From contig NW_005178537.1 of NCBI RefSeq assembly GCF_000350225.1, positions 1-30,996 of the forward strand: a DNA stretch of 30,996 nucleotides, read 5' to 3'. The DNA is from Chondrus crispus (lineage: Eukaryota > Rhodophyta > Florideophyceae > Gigartinales > Gigartinaceae). Made by a program: the position numbers and the translations under genes. Below, piece after piece: positions 1 to 7,959 of the stretch (within the stretch, counting starts at the first letter, position 1; every line of letters begins with the position of its first letter). The notes beneath the pieces are model-generated. The model had not been told where the DNA came from, searched no databases, and saw only the letters and a program-made list of their open reading frames with translations.

Positions 1-222
1 TAGGCGGCGTGTACAGTATTCGACACACGGCACCTCCCCGGAGGGCTGGCCAATTTTGTAACTCAGGCCCTTAGTTCGGGGGGGTTACGGAGTCGACTGC
101 CAGCCGTAGTTTAGAGGGTGCAAAGCCCATCTTAGAGCGTGTAGTTCCGGGCGGTAGTGACGGTCCCGTAGGCGGCTTCCGCCCCCCGCATGCTCTACAT
201 GCGGGTGGTCTCAACCGGTACA
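1..222 (-). repeat. Partial 3' LTR of element A
   Basis: This lies directly downstream (minus strand) of the pol stop and the polypurine tract, where a 3' LTR belongs. Read on the minus strand the likely start is TGTACCGG at 222, 12 bases past the G-run. It carries a short inverted repeat, CCCGCATG...CATGCGGG, near 187-204. The other LTR end lies outside the window. The surviving 5' LTR piece at 7025-7243 represents the opposite LTR end, so no self-alignment is possible and the start at 222 is inferred. Confidence 0.55.
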
Positions 223-234
223 GTATCCGGAAGA

Positions 235-246
235 CCCCCCCTCTTA
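235..246 (-). other. Polypurine tract of element A
   Basis: On the minus strand this reads TAAGAGGGGGGG, 20 bases after the pol stop and just before the inferred 3' LTR. It matches the form of the tracts in element B (TAAGG followed by a G-run), which prime plus-strand DNA synthesis in LTR retroelements. Confidence 0.7.
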
Positions 247-266
247 GCTTGCGCCACCGAGCGGAA

Positions 267-3200
267 CTAAGCTCGGTGGGCTCGCCAATACCGATCGATA
301 AAGGCTTGTGGTAGGCCCTCCGCGGGTTCGAATGTATCATCCGCGGGGGTGTAGCCATACCACCTCACTTTGTATTCCAAGCCGGTAGGGGTGTCGCGAT
401 GCGCTACGAGACGCTCGACGACGAACTCCTCGGGGGTATTAGCACCGTCCCCCTGGGGAGGGTTAATCCGTTCGGAAGGGGCACTTATGCCTCCTGTAGG
501 CATGGTCCGGTCCTGCGGGCCCCTTGGCATCCGCGTGACGCGGTCAATACTGACTCGTACGGGAAGCCCGTCTTGCTCCACAGTAACGGTCGTGTCCGTG
601 GCTTTGCGGACCCGAAAGGGTCCTTCCGTCTTCGGTAAAAGCTTGACGGACATGTCGTCCGTCCCAAGCCCCTGTCCGTCACGGCCACGTCGTTCAGCCG
701 CTCGGAGGGCTCGGGGAGGGCGATCCACGTAGACTTGGTCGCCCTCCTGTATTACCGGTCGGAATCGGACTTTCTTATCGAAGTTCTCTTTATACCGCTT
801 TTGGGCTGCGGTCATCTTTACCCGCGCACGGTCGAGGACATCCCGTAGCTTGCGAAGAGTCGCCCGCTTGTACTGTACGGGAGTACGTGGGTCGTCATGG
901 GCGACTTCCGCAGCCTGAGGCGCTGTACCCGCGACGGTTAATCCGGACGGTTGCCTTGTCAACACCAGGTCAAACGGAGTAGTCTCCGTTGACCGGTGGA
1001 CTTGTATGTTATAAGCATACGTCAGAGGCTGGAGGAACTCGTCCCAGTCTCGCTGGTGCTCCTCGACATAATGTCGGAGCCTCTGCACGATGGTCTTATT
1101 AAACCGTCCGGTCTGATCGTTAGTTTGCGGGTGGTAGGCTGTCGTCAAATAGTGACGTATGCCTAGCAATGCGCACACGGCGTCGAAGAACTTCGCCGCA
1201 AATTGCGGACCGTTATCGGTAAGGACGTACTGTGGTGCTCCGTAGACGTACACCCAGTTGTCCAGGAATGCGTTAGCCACCACGGCTGCCGTTGTCGTAC
1301 GAAGCGCGATGCTGCGCGTGAGCTCAGAGAACCGGTCGGTAATCACAAGGACGAACTGATTCCCATGTGCAGTCTTCGGCAACGGACCCAGGAGGTCCAT
1401 TGCGACAAACTCCAAGGGTCCGGCCGCCGGGAATAGTTTCATGTCCTTTTGATGACGTACAATCGTTCCCCGTGTCGCAGAGCACGATTGACAGTTCCGT
1501 ACGGTGGCGTACACGTCGTTGGCCATGTGGGGCCAGTAGTACTCCCTTCTTAGGGTATAGTACATCCTGGTCCCACCGGGGTGTCCGGCCAACCTCGGGT
1601 GGTGTGCCAAATACAGCACCTTGGCCCTTAACCGTTTCGGGACGACGCATTGCAGTGTCCCATCAAGAGGGGACCTCCGCACCAAGAAACCGTAACGGTA
1701 CACGTCATACTTTGAGTCTGGCTCTCCGACGGTTCGGGCGGCATGGATGCAGAACTCGTCCGCCGCCTGTGCTTGGATAAATTCCTCAACCGACAGGGAC
1801 GATACGTCCGTTTGTTCGGGAGTTACGGCAAGGGCCTGGGGTCTCTCTCGCGCATTCCCGGGACTCCGTTCGGTAGCTGGGGCCCAGTCAATATCGACGG
1901 GCCCCACGTAAGGCTCCTGTCTTGACACTTGAACGACGAAGCACGGGACTTCGTCGTCTACCGCGACGGTTTCCCCTTCGTCCGTCCGGAGGCGAGATAC
2001 CCCGTCCGCCAATTGGTGTTTGACACCCGGCCGGTATTGTACGTCGTAGTCGTACTCCGCCAGGCGTAACCGCCAGCGGGCGAGCCGTCCGGAGCTGTCC
2101 GCCAAATTGAGGACCCACCGGAGGGCCTCATGGTCCGTTCGGAGATTGAACGTGGCACCGTACAGGTGAGGGCGTAATGCCAGGATGCTCCAGACGACTG
2201 CAAGGCACTCCTTCTCAGTCGTCTTGTAGTCCTTCTCAGCATCCGTGAGACTACGGCTCCAGTAGCCAATCGGTAATTTATCTCCGTTCGGTTGGTCTTG
2301 CAGCAGGGCACACCCCACTTGGTACGCACATGCGTCCGTGTCGAGTGTGTACTTGTAACCGTGACGGGGTAGAGCCAGAATGGGCGGTGAGACCAGCCTC
2401 TTCTTTAGCTCGGCAAAGGCCTCATATTCCGAATCGGATAGGATTCCCAGTTCGAAGGGGTGATCCTTGCTCGTCTTCCTATTGAGGGGAGCGGCAATTT
2501 TGGCGAAGTTCGGGACGAACCGCCTGTAGACATTGCACATCCCCAGGAAGGAGCGTAATTCCGTCTGGTTAGAGGAAGGTAGCGCCCGCTCGATAGCGAT
2601 GACGTTGCGCCTCTCGACCTCTAACCGTCCCGGTCGGATTATGTGCCCCAGGTACGTCACTGAAGTGTCGAAGAATGTACATTTCGATATCTTCAGCGAT
2701 ACCCCGGCGGTGTACAGCAGTTGTAGTACCTCCCTAACGTGGTCGAGGTGTTCCGTAATGGATTTAGAGTACACGATGACGTCATCCAAGTACACCAATG
2801 CGGTTTCCCATTTAACTCGGGAGAGGATGATGTCCACAGCCCTTTGGAAAGTGGCTGGGGCATTCTTTAAACCGAACGGCATCCGCACAAACCGGTATAG
2901 ACCACAGTGCGACGCGAACGTCGTCTTATCGCGGTCCTCCTCGGCGACTTCAACTTGCCAGTATCCACTATTGCAATCAAGCGTAGTGAATACTGTAGCG
3001 TCGCCGAGTGAGTCGATGCACTCATCCATTCGCGGTAGGGGATAGGAATCCCGGATGGTAAGTGCGTTTAGTTTGCGGTACTCCGCAAAGAACCGCATGG
3101 TACCGTCCTTTTTGGGTACGAAGACCACAGGACTGGCCCATTCTGCCGTGGCCGGCTCGATGACGCCGGCCCGCAGCATGCGGTTCACCTCGGTTTTTTC

Positions 3201-4253
3201 CTTTTCCCGTGCGGTTGGACCAGCCCGGTACGGAGCTTGGTAGATGGGATTGGCCCCCGCCTTGAGGTCGATGCGGTGCTTGGTGGCACCAATCTTCCCG
3301 AGGCGGCCATTCCACATCTCCTTGAATTCGGAGAGCATAGCTACTATTTTTTCGCGTAGCTCTCCGTCTTCCTCACCGATGTGGACATCCTCGGTCCACA
3401 ATCGGGGGGCTTCATCCGTGTCGGTTCTCTCCTGTTCTTCTTCCGTATCGGACTTGTCTTGTCCCTCATCCTGTACGGTACCCAAAGGGGGTACTGTAGG
3501 GGGAAGATTATTTTTGTTTCCTCCCCCCTCCTTAGCTTCAGCCACTCCTGTGGCTGACTGAAGAGTTACGATGTGGGTCGGCGATGGTAACGCGAGTCCG
3601 ATAACGGTGTGTTTGGGGAGATGGACCGCATTATGGCTAAAATTGCTCATTATTACCGAAAACGGGATGTCTGGCCTTATATCCATGACTCCCTGCGCCA
3701 TAAGCGACAGGTTCTTCTCTGCCGTGCGGAGACGGTTCTGTAAGAAGCAGAGCCCGGCGACCGGCGTCGCCACCCGTACGGTTGCTTGCGTCATGGGGGG
3801 AATTGTAATTCCCCGCACCATGCGTATTTTCCGAGACGGCGTGTTGCTCGGAAACGGCTTGGTTCTTGGCGATTTCTCTGTTGCCGTTCGGTGTTCCTTA
3901 TGAGTAAATTTGGATGGCGTCGTGCCTGTAAGTGCGACTGAGGGGGCATGATGGAAGAGAACCCTCCGTCGCGGTGGTAGAATTGCCTTGATATGTTGGT
4001 CTATAAAGGTGGTCCCTAATATACAATCCACAGCCAGGCGAGTGACCACGAGAAACTTGACCCTGGCTGTGAAATCTCCGATGCGGACGTACAGTGTAAG
4101 CTGTCCAAGGGCGCTCATTGAGCGATTGGAGGCGTCCACCAGCGGTGCGCTCTTTCCCGGACGGATGGCCGCGCGCCATGGCTCGGCCACACAGCGTATA
4201 TGGATGAGGTTGGGCGCTGCCCCCGAGTCTAGGACTGGAGACAGTGCCCGCAT
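267..4253 (-). CDS. pol: Pol polyprotein of element A (protease, RT, RNase H, integrase, chromodomain)
   Basis: The frame is open for 1328 codons from the first ATG (4253) and extends upstream without a stop to overlap the end of gag, so Pol is probably made as a Gag-Pol fusion in the -1 frame rather than from that ATG. Domains by approximate residue: aspartic protease 5-95 (LDSGAAPNLI); reverse transcriptase 360-540 (FTTLDCNSGYW, YLDD near 488); RNase H 635-755 (DTDA, KECLAVV, RTDHEAL, LADGVSR); integrase 880-1130 with an HHCC zinc finger (HHPRLAGH, CQSC) and D-D pair (AMDLLGP, LTDNGPQF); chromodomain 1277-1325 (VRWYGYTPADDTFEP). The integrase motif that normally reads QTERFN reads QTGRFN, so the catalytic Glu is Gly1049. 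RT also reads RFFAEYRKLN where CVDYRKLN is usual. Otherwise no lesion is visible. Family assignment is secure; activity is doubtful. Confidence 0.93.
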   Translation of the reverse strand: MRALSPVLDSGAAPNLIHIRCVAEPWRAAIRPGKSAPLVDASNRSMSALGQLTLYVRIGDFTARVKFLVVTRLAVDCILGTTFIDQHIKAILPPRRRVLFHHAPSVALTGTTPSKFTHKEHRTATEKSPRTKPFPSNTPSRKIRMVRGITIPPMTQATVRVATPVAGLCFLQNRLRTAEKNLSLMAQGVMDIRPDIPFSVIMSNFSHNAVHLPKHTVIGLALPSPTHIVTLQSATGVAEAKEGGGNKNNLPPTVPPLGTVQDEGQDKSDTEEEQERTDTDEAPRLWTEDVHIGEEDGELREKIVAMLSEFKEMWNGRLGKIGATKHRIDLKAGANPIYQAPYRAGPTAREKEKTEVNRMLRAGVIEPATAEWASPVVFVPKKDGTMRFFAEYRKLNALTIRDSYPLPRMDECIDSLGDATVFTTLDCNSGYWQVEVAEEDRDKTTFASHCGLYRFVRMPFGLKNAPATFQRAVDIILSRVKWETALVYLDDVIVYSKSITEHLDHVREVLQLLYTAGVSLKISKCTFFDTSVTYLGHIIRPGRLEVERRNVIAIERALPSSNQTELRSFLGMCNVYRRFVPNFAKIAAPLNRKTSKDHPFELGILSDSEYEAFAELKKRLVSPPILALPRHGYKYTLDTDACAYQVGCALLQDQPNGDKLPIGYWSRSLTDAEKDYKTTEKECLAVVWSILALRPHLYGATFNLRTDHEALRWVLNLADSSGRLARWRLRLAEYDYDVQYRPGVKHQLADGVSRLRTDEGETVAVDDEVPCFVVQVSRQEPYVGPVDIDWAPATERSPGNARERPQALAVTPEQTDVSSLSVEEFIQAQAADEFCIHAARTVGEPDSKYDVYRYGFLVRRSPLDGTLQCVVPKRLRAKVLYLAHHPRLAGHPGGTRMYYTLRREYYWPHMANDVYATVRNCQSCSATRGTIVRHQKDMKLFPAAGPLEFVAMDLLGPLPKTAHGNQFVLVITDRFSELTRSIALRTTTAAVVANAFLDNWVYVYGAPQYVLTDNGPQFAAKFFDAVCALLGIRHYLTTAYHPQTNDQTGRFNKTIVQRLRHYVEEHQRDWDEFLQPLTYAYNIQVHRSTETTPFDLVLTRQPSGLTVAGTAPQAAEVAHDDPRTPVQYKRATLRKLRDVLDRARVKMTAAQKRYKENFDKKVRFRPVIQEGDQVYVDRPPRALRAAERRGRDGQGLGTDDMSVKLLPKTEGPFRVRKATDTTVTVEQDGLPVRVSIDRVTRMPRGPQDRTMPTGGISAPSERINPPQGDGANTPEEFVVERLVAHRDTPTGLEYKVRWYGYTPADDTFEPAEGLPQAFIDRYWRAHRA

Positions 4254-4426
4254 ATTCGCTTGTCGCAGCCCTACCGTAGCGGAAACCTTATAGTTCTGAC
4301 TCTTGAAGAAGCAAATAGGTTCTGTTTCGGTCGGCGCGTCTTCCGTTCGGTTCGGCTCTGCTGCCTGAGTTGAGGGGGAAGGATCCTCCGGGGTGAGGCA
4401 GACAGGGAGTTTTGACGACGTCGCCT

Positions 4427-6889
4427 CTACGCGTCCTCCCTGTCTTCCCCCGTGAGTTGGAGATCCTCCTCCTCCTCAGCGACCAGCTTCTCCGCCTTCT
4501 CGACCCCCTCGTCCACCAGGTTGACCGGCGTGGTTTGAGATGAGGGATTTCCTCGCCACACCGGTCCCTGTGGACGACTGAATGGGGACCCAGGGCGGAG
4601 CCCCTGTCGGATGCGTAACATTTGATAGTTCGCTTCCCTCGCTGCTAGGAGCTGGGCTCGCAGCGAGGCGTCGGCGACAACAGGGCAGCTTTCCTGTCGG
4701 TGAGTGGGGTCCAGACAGAACCGGCACGGAGGCGGTCCCCACCTTGCGCGTTGGTCCCCGCTTCCGTAGCGGCGGCCATAACCGGCTACAGTGGAGGTTG
4801 GGGCTACAGCCCCTCCCACTGACGGTACCGGAGAAGGTTGGAAACTTGTTGGCGGCGAGCTCACGGTACTTGCGTGTACTGTGGGGCTCGTCATCGCCAA
4901 TATTCCTTCTGCGTTGAGTGAGGCGCCTGTATAGGCAGCCTCCGACGAGCACTCGACGGATAACACCGGAGTCTTTCTTGCCGAGCGGTTAAAGGCAATC
5001 TTGCCTGTAGCGTCACGGGACGCGACGTTCGATGGCAATAAGTGCCGCCTTGCCGAACGGTGTGTCTCCCCGATGGCTTGTGCGTACCTAGCGACCGCCT
5101 GGTAGTCTGCCGTGGCGTGTGTCGCTAGATAATTCCACACTTGCGCGCACGTCGCTGGGAGCAATCCCTCGACGTACAGCGACTTGAGCCGACGGTCTGA
5201 GAAGACAGTACCGCATCGGAGGGCCTTGTCCCACAGCTGATTGCTGTAGGCTTCTTCCGTCATGTTAGAACTCTGACGGAAGGAAATCACTTCGGTGTAG
5301 GCCTCGGCGATAGTTTCGTCGGTAGCGTAGGTCCGTAAAATGAAATTGACTACCTCCTCGTAACTCTGGAGCATGTCGCGTTGCTCGGCGTCCACCGCCA
5401 TGGTATTACCCATAAGGCGGGACTGCAGTAGAGCATGCGCCTGTCCGGTTAAGTAGAATTGGAAGCACCATACGGCAGCTCCCTGGCTTACACCATTATG
5501 GTCGCAAGCCATCTTAAACCGGGCAAGGAAGCCCAATACCGCTATCGGATCTTGTCCACTGAACGTGTGAGATTTCATCTGCACGTCCAGCTTCTTGCGG
5601 ATACGGCTGATATGCCGCGCGACCTCGGAATTATACCGGGCGCTGCGACGTTCCAACCGGTAGGTCTTGTAATTAACCGCTTTGGTGAATAAATCATTAA
5701 GCGGTTTAATCACATCGACCCTCTTGGTGGGGGCTGACCGTTCGGTAGTCCGACGACCTCTACCCGGTCGGCGCCCCTGGTCGTGCGGCTCGGGGTCTGT
5801 ACTGTAGCCCTCTGAGCCGGACCACTTGCATCGGTGGCTACGGTCTCGCCGGCTGCCCGGGTGGCGCCGACCTTCGTCGCTGGTCGAATCAGGCGAGCTT
5901 CCGTCGGAGGGAAAATCACCTCCTCGACGACGGGCTCCAGCCCGAGACCTATAGCGACGGTAATCTTGCCGGACGGCTTTTCTGTCACCGTACGGTTCTT
6001 CTTCGGAGTACTCCTCCTCTTCCTCCGGTAATGGCCCGCGCCTTGTGCGTCGGGACTTGGGACCGTAACGGAAAGACGAGCGATTTTCTGTCTCGCCATA
6101 CCTCGTCAGATTTTCTGTCTCATGGCGAGGGTGTCTTCCGTATCGGTCATAGGTCGCGGGGTCCTTGTCTGTCGGACCCCGTGTAACACCCTGAAGTTCG
6201 GGCAGGTATATAGGTGGGTCCTCCGGGTGTGGGCCCGCCTCCGGGTGAGGGGCCATATATACCTGTGTCGGTCTTGTATCTCCCGTTCCGGTTCTTATTA
6301 ATTTGAGAGGTGCCGTAGCGGTTGTAGGAGGTTGAGGTGCCTCAGCTACAGTACCGTTCGGATTGAAGTTGGCGAGGCGAGCCTCGACAGCTATGTTGAT
6401 AGCTGTCTGGAGGCTCAGCCCCAACGGTGTAAGATGATCTCCAGGGTCGAGTGCCTCTCGGAGCTCACGCTCTACGAGGGCACCCACGACGTCGTCGATG
6501 ACGGGCGTGACGACGGCCCGGACTTGTTCGTCAACAAGCGGCGGAACCGTTCGGTTAATTGCACCCTCGACGTGGCGAGGAACCTCTTTAACGAGAGCTT
6601 CCTCCAGCCACGTCTGCATGCGCGGCCAGAGGGTATTTAATGCCCACTGGGAGCGTTGTTCGGTACCCGCTCGACCAGCGAGGGCCGGGACGGCCCCAGG
6701 GGCCGTCACCTCCGTATTGGTTGGGTTCTGCCCTGTACTGGCTGTCACCCGTAGCAGTGACTCCGGGTTTTCGACACGGGGGCGCACGGACCCGGGTGGT
6801 CCGCTGCACGTACTCGCTCGGGCTGAGCCGGAGCGAGTACTGCCCCGTCTCGAACCGCAGTCTTCCGCAGGGGTTTCGGTCGGATTCAT
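4427..6889 (-). CDS. gag: Gag of element A
   Basis: An 820-residue structural protein that would form the virus-like particle. It starts at ATG 6889, about 135 bases downstream of the 5' LTR. The first 110 residues are Ser/Thr/Pro-rich. Residues about 215-390 are Arg/Glu-rich with short acidic runs and two copies of a (H/G)ETEN motif. A retrotransposon Gag-type core follows, from about residue 395 (VNYKTYRLE) to 640; the same NYxxYRL motif opens the core in element B. Near the C-terminus a CCHC zinc knuckle (CRFCLDPTHRQESC, 4685-4726) would bind RNA. The last 50 residues are Glu-rich. The frame is intact. Pol lies in the -1 frame and overlaps this end by a few dozen bases; a G5 run at 4447-4451 falls in the overlap, but no canonical slippery heptamer is visible. 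Confidence 0.88.
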   Translation of the reverse strand: MNPTETPAEDCGSRRGSTRSGSARASTCSGPPGSVRPRVENPESLLRVTASTGQNPTNTEVTAPGAVPALAGRAGTEQRSQWALNTLWPRMQTWLEEALVKEVPRHVEGAINRTVPPLVDEQVRAVVTPVIDDVVGALVERELREALDPGDHLTPLGLSLQTAINIAVEARLANFNPNGTVAEAPQPPTTATAPLKLIRTGTGDTRPTQVYMAPHPEAGPHPEDPPIYLPELQGVTRGPTDKDPATYDRYGRHPRHETENLTRYGETENRSSFRYGPKSRRTRRGPLPEEEEEYSEEEPYGDRKAVRQDYRRYRSRAGARRRGGDFPSDGSSPDSTSDEGRRHPGSRRDRSHRCKWSGSEGYSTDPEPHDQGRRPGRGRRTTERSAPTKRVDVIKPLNDLFTKAVNYKTYRLERRSARYNSEVARHISRIRKKLDVQMKSHTFSGQDPIAVLGFLARFKMACDHNGVSQGAAVWCFQFYLTGQAHALLQSRLMGNTMAVDAEQRDMLQSYEEVVNFILRTYATDETIAEAYTEVISFRQSSNMTEEAYSNQLWDKALRCGTVFSDRRLKSLYVEGLLPATCAQVWNYLATHATADYQAVARYAQAIGETHRSARRHLLPSNVASRDATGKIAFNRSARKTPVLSVECSSEAAYTGASLNAEGILAMTSPTVHASTVSSPPTSFQPSPVPSVGGAVAPTSTVAGYGRRYGSGDQRARWGPPPCRFCLDPTHRQESCPVVADASLRAQLLAAREANYQMLRIRQGLRPGSPFSRPQGPVWRGNPSSQTTPVNLVDEGVEKAEKLVAEEEEDLQLTGEDREDA
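6810..6840 (-). repeat. Perfect inverted repeat at the start of gag A
   Basis: GTACTCGCTC and its exact complement GAGCGAGTAC are separated by 11 bases, within the first 30 codons of gag. In the transcript this would form a 10-bp stem. Packaging or dimerisation signals of retroelements often sit here, but that role is inference. Confidence 0.4.
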
Positions 6890-7002
6890 CTTGACTTCTT
6901 GCTTGAACCGGGGGTTGATACGTGTTTTTCAACTTGTTCACGTACCGAATCGGATGTCTTCTTTCCTGAGCTCGACGGTGAGGGTCTAGAAACCCCAGGC
7001 GG

Positions 7003-7020
7003 CCCTCCACAAGAGTACCA
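7003..7020 (-). other. Putative primer-binding site of element A
   Basis: On the minus strand, four T residues follow the inferred LTR end (...TACCACA) and then TGGTACTCTTGTGGAGGG begins. The TGG complements a tRNA CCA tail. The implied tRNA end has C at the conserved T-stem position 61, so the site is structurally plausible. I could not identify the tRNA. The leader from here to the gag ATG shows nothing else. Confidence 0.45.
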
Positions 7021-7024
7021 AAAA

Positions 7025-7243
7025 TGTGGTACAACCGTAGGGACGCTAAACCGTAAACGGAAAAGGACAGACTGTACCTAAAATGAGGGAGCTTGGGGGA
7101 CCGCTACACTGGAGCGTCAGGTAGAATAATCCGGAACGGTAGGAAGCACAGGACAAGGGAGGTACACCGCACTGGACACGCGCAGTCGTACTGGGGTGTA
7201 GAGCAGTACGACCGGTGGCGAGCTGGAAACCTGAGGGACTTAC
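7025..7243 (-). repeat. Truncated 5' LTR of element A
   Basis: This sits upstream of the putative primer-binding site and ends (minus strand) in TACCACA, the expected CA. The segment stops at 7243, where the LTR of element B begins, so its TG start is missing from this side. No similarity to the LTR of B was seen. LTR identity rests on position and on the CA end. Confidence 0.5.
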
Positions 7244-7882
7244 TGTAGCATAACCGCCGGCTACTGTACTATACATTAGATTTAGAATTAGATCTAACGC
7301 TGTAAGGTACGAACCTTACAGCGTGCGCGCGCGCATACCTTACAGCGCGCGCGCACCAACACGTGTACCATACGTGTAGCACACGTGTGCTGTCAGCCCC
7401 GACGGCTGACAGCGTTACAGTGCGGGCCGGCCCGCACTGTCTACAGTAAGCCGACTACAGTACAGTCCGTACTGTACTGTAGACGGTTAATTAACTTGTA
7501 CAATAAATATAGGGAGCGACCGCCGGCGGAGGGGACGAAGACAGGCAACCCTCCACCGACGGTCGACCACCCAGCTTACTCTACTCACACCGCCGTTCCG
7601 CGAGTAGTTACCACCGAGCGGGTAGTGGACGCGCGCGACACCGCGGCGAGCTGCGATCCGCCTCCGCCTGTCAGTACCGGATCGTCAACCGGTACTGCTC
7701 CGGGGCGTCGAGGCGTCGATCCGCTCGCCTACGCACGCGTCCCCGCCGACCACGCTCTACCACCCGCTACCGGCCCGCTTCCGGTGGCGTTGGTTGGTTC
7801 AAGACCCTCGGTACGCCGATCCGGGGTCTTCCGCCGAACATCGCGAACACCCCTCCGCCGTGTGTGGGGTGTTTATGCGACA
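7244..7882 (+). repeat. 5' LTR of element B
   Basis: It starts TGTAGCATAA and ends TATGCGACA, with the canonical TG...CA ends, and is nearly identical to 21491-22129. The first 240 bases (U3) hold a row of hairpins and palindromes: 7297-7324 (12-base arms), 7389-7413 (10-base arms), a perfect 24-bp palindrome at 7417-7440, and 7455-7482 (12-base arms). A TATA-like element follows. The 3' half is GC-rich and carries an open frame that runs into gag, but without an ATG in that part. Confidence 0.96.
7502..7511 (+). promoter_or_regulatory. TATA-like element in the LTR of B
   Basis: AATAAATATA follows the palindromic U3 block and precedes a GC-rich stretch. The same context (TTAATTAACTTGTACAATAA) is kept in the 3' LTR and, diverged, in the solo LTR near 22741-22757. 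Transcription would be expected to begin some 25-35 bases downstream. This is inferred from sequence only. Confidence 0.45.
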
Positions 7883-7883
7883 C

Positions 7884-7901
7884 TGGTCTCCCGACCGAGA
7901 A
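7884..7901 (+). other. Putative primer-binding site of element B
   Basis: TGGTCTCCCGACCGAGAA begins one base after the LTR. The TGG pairs with a tRNA CCA tail. The complement yields a credible T-stem 3' strand (CTCGG) and acceptor strand (TCGGGAG) of a tRNA. The tRNA species cannot be named here. Confidence 0.5.
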
Positions 7902-7959
7902 GACCTTCAAGATCACGCCGAGAAGGTTGTCCTTTACCTCCGCGTCCGTACGCGTTGAG

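Larger units (their letters stand above)
1..7243 (-). mobile_element. Ty3/gypsy chromovirus-like retrotransposon A (both ends incomplete)
   Basis: An LTR retrotransposon read on the minus strand in the order partial 5' LTR, primer-binding site, gag, pol, polypurine tract, partial 3' LTR. The pol order protease-RT-RNase H-integrase-chromodomain places it in the Ty3/gypsy (Metaviridae) chromodomain lineage. Its 3' LTR runs off the left edge. Its 5' LTR is cut at 7243 by the LTR of element B, so the two LTR pieces do not overlap and cannot be compared for age. Coding frames are uninterrupted, so it looks young, but the integrase has lost a catalytic residue. Confidence 0.88.
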
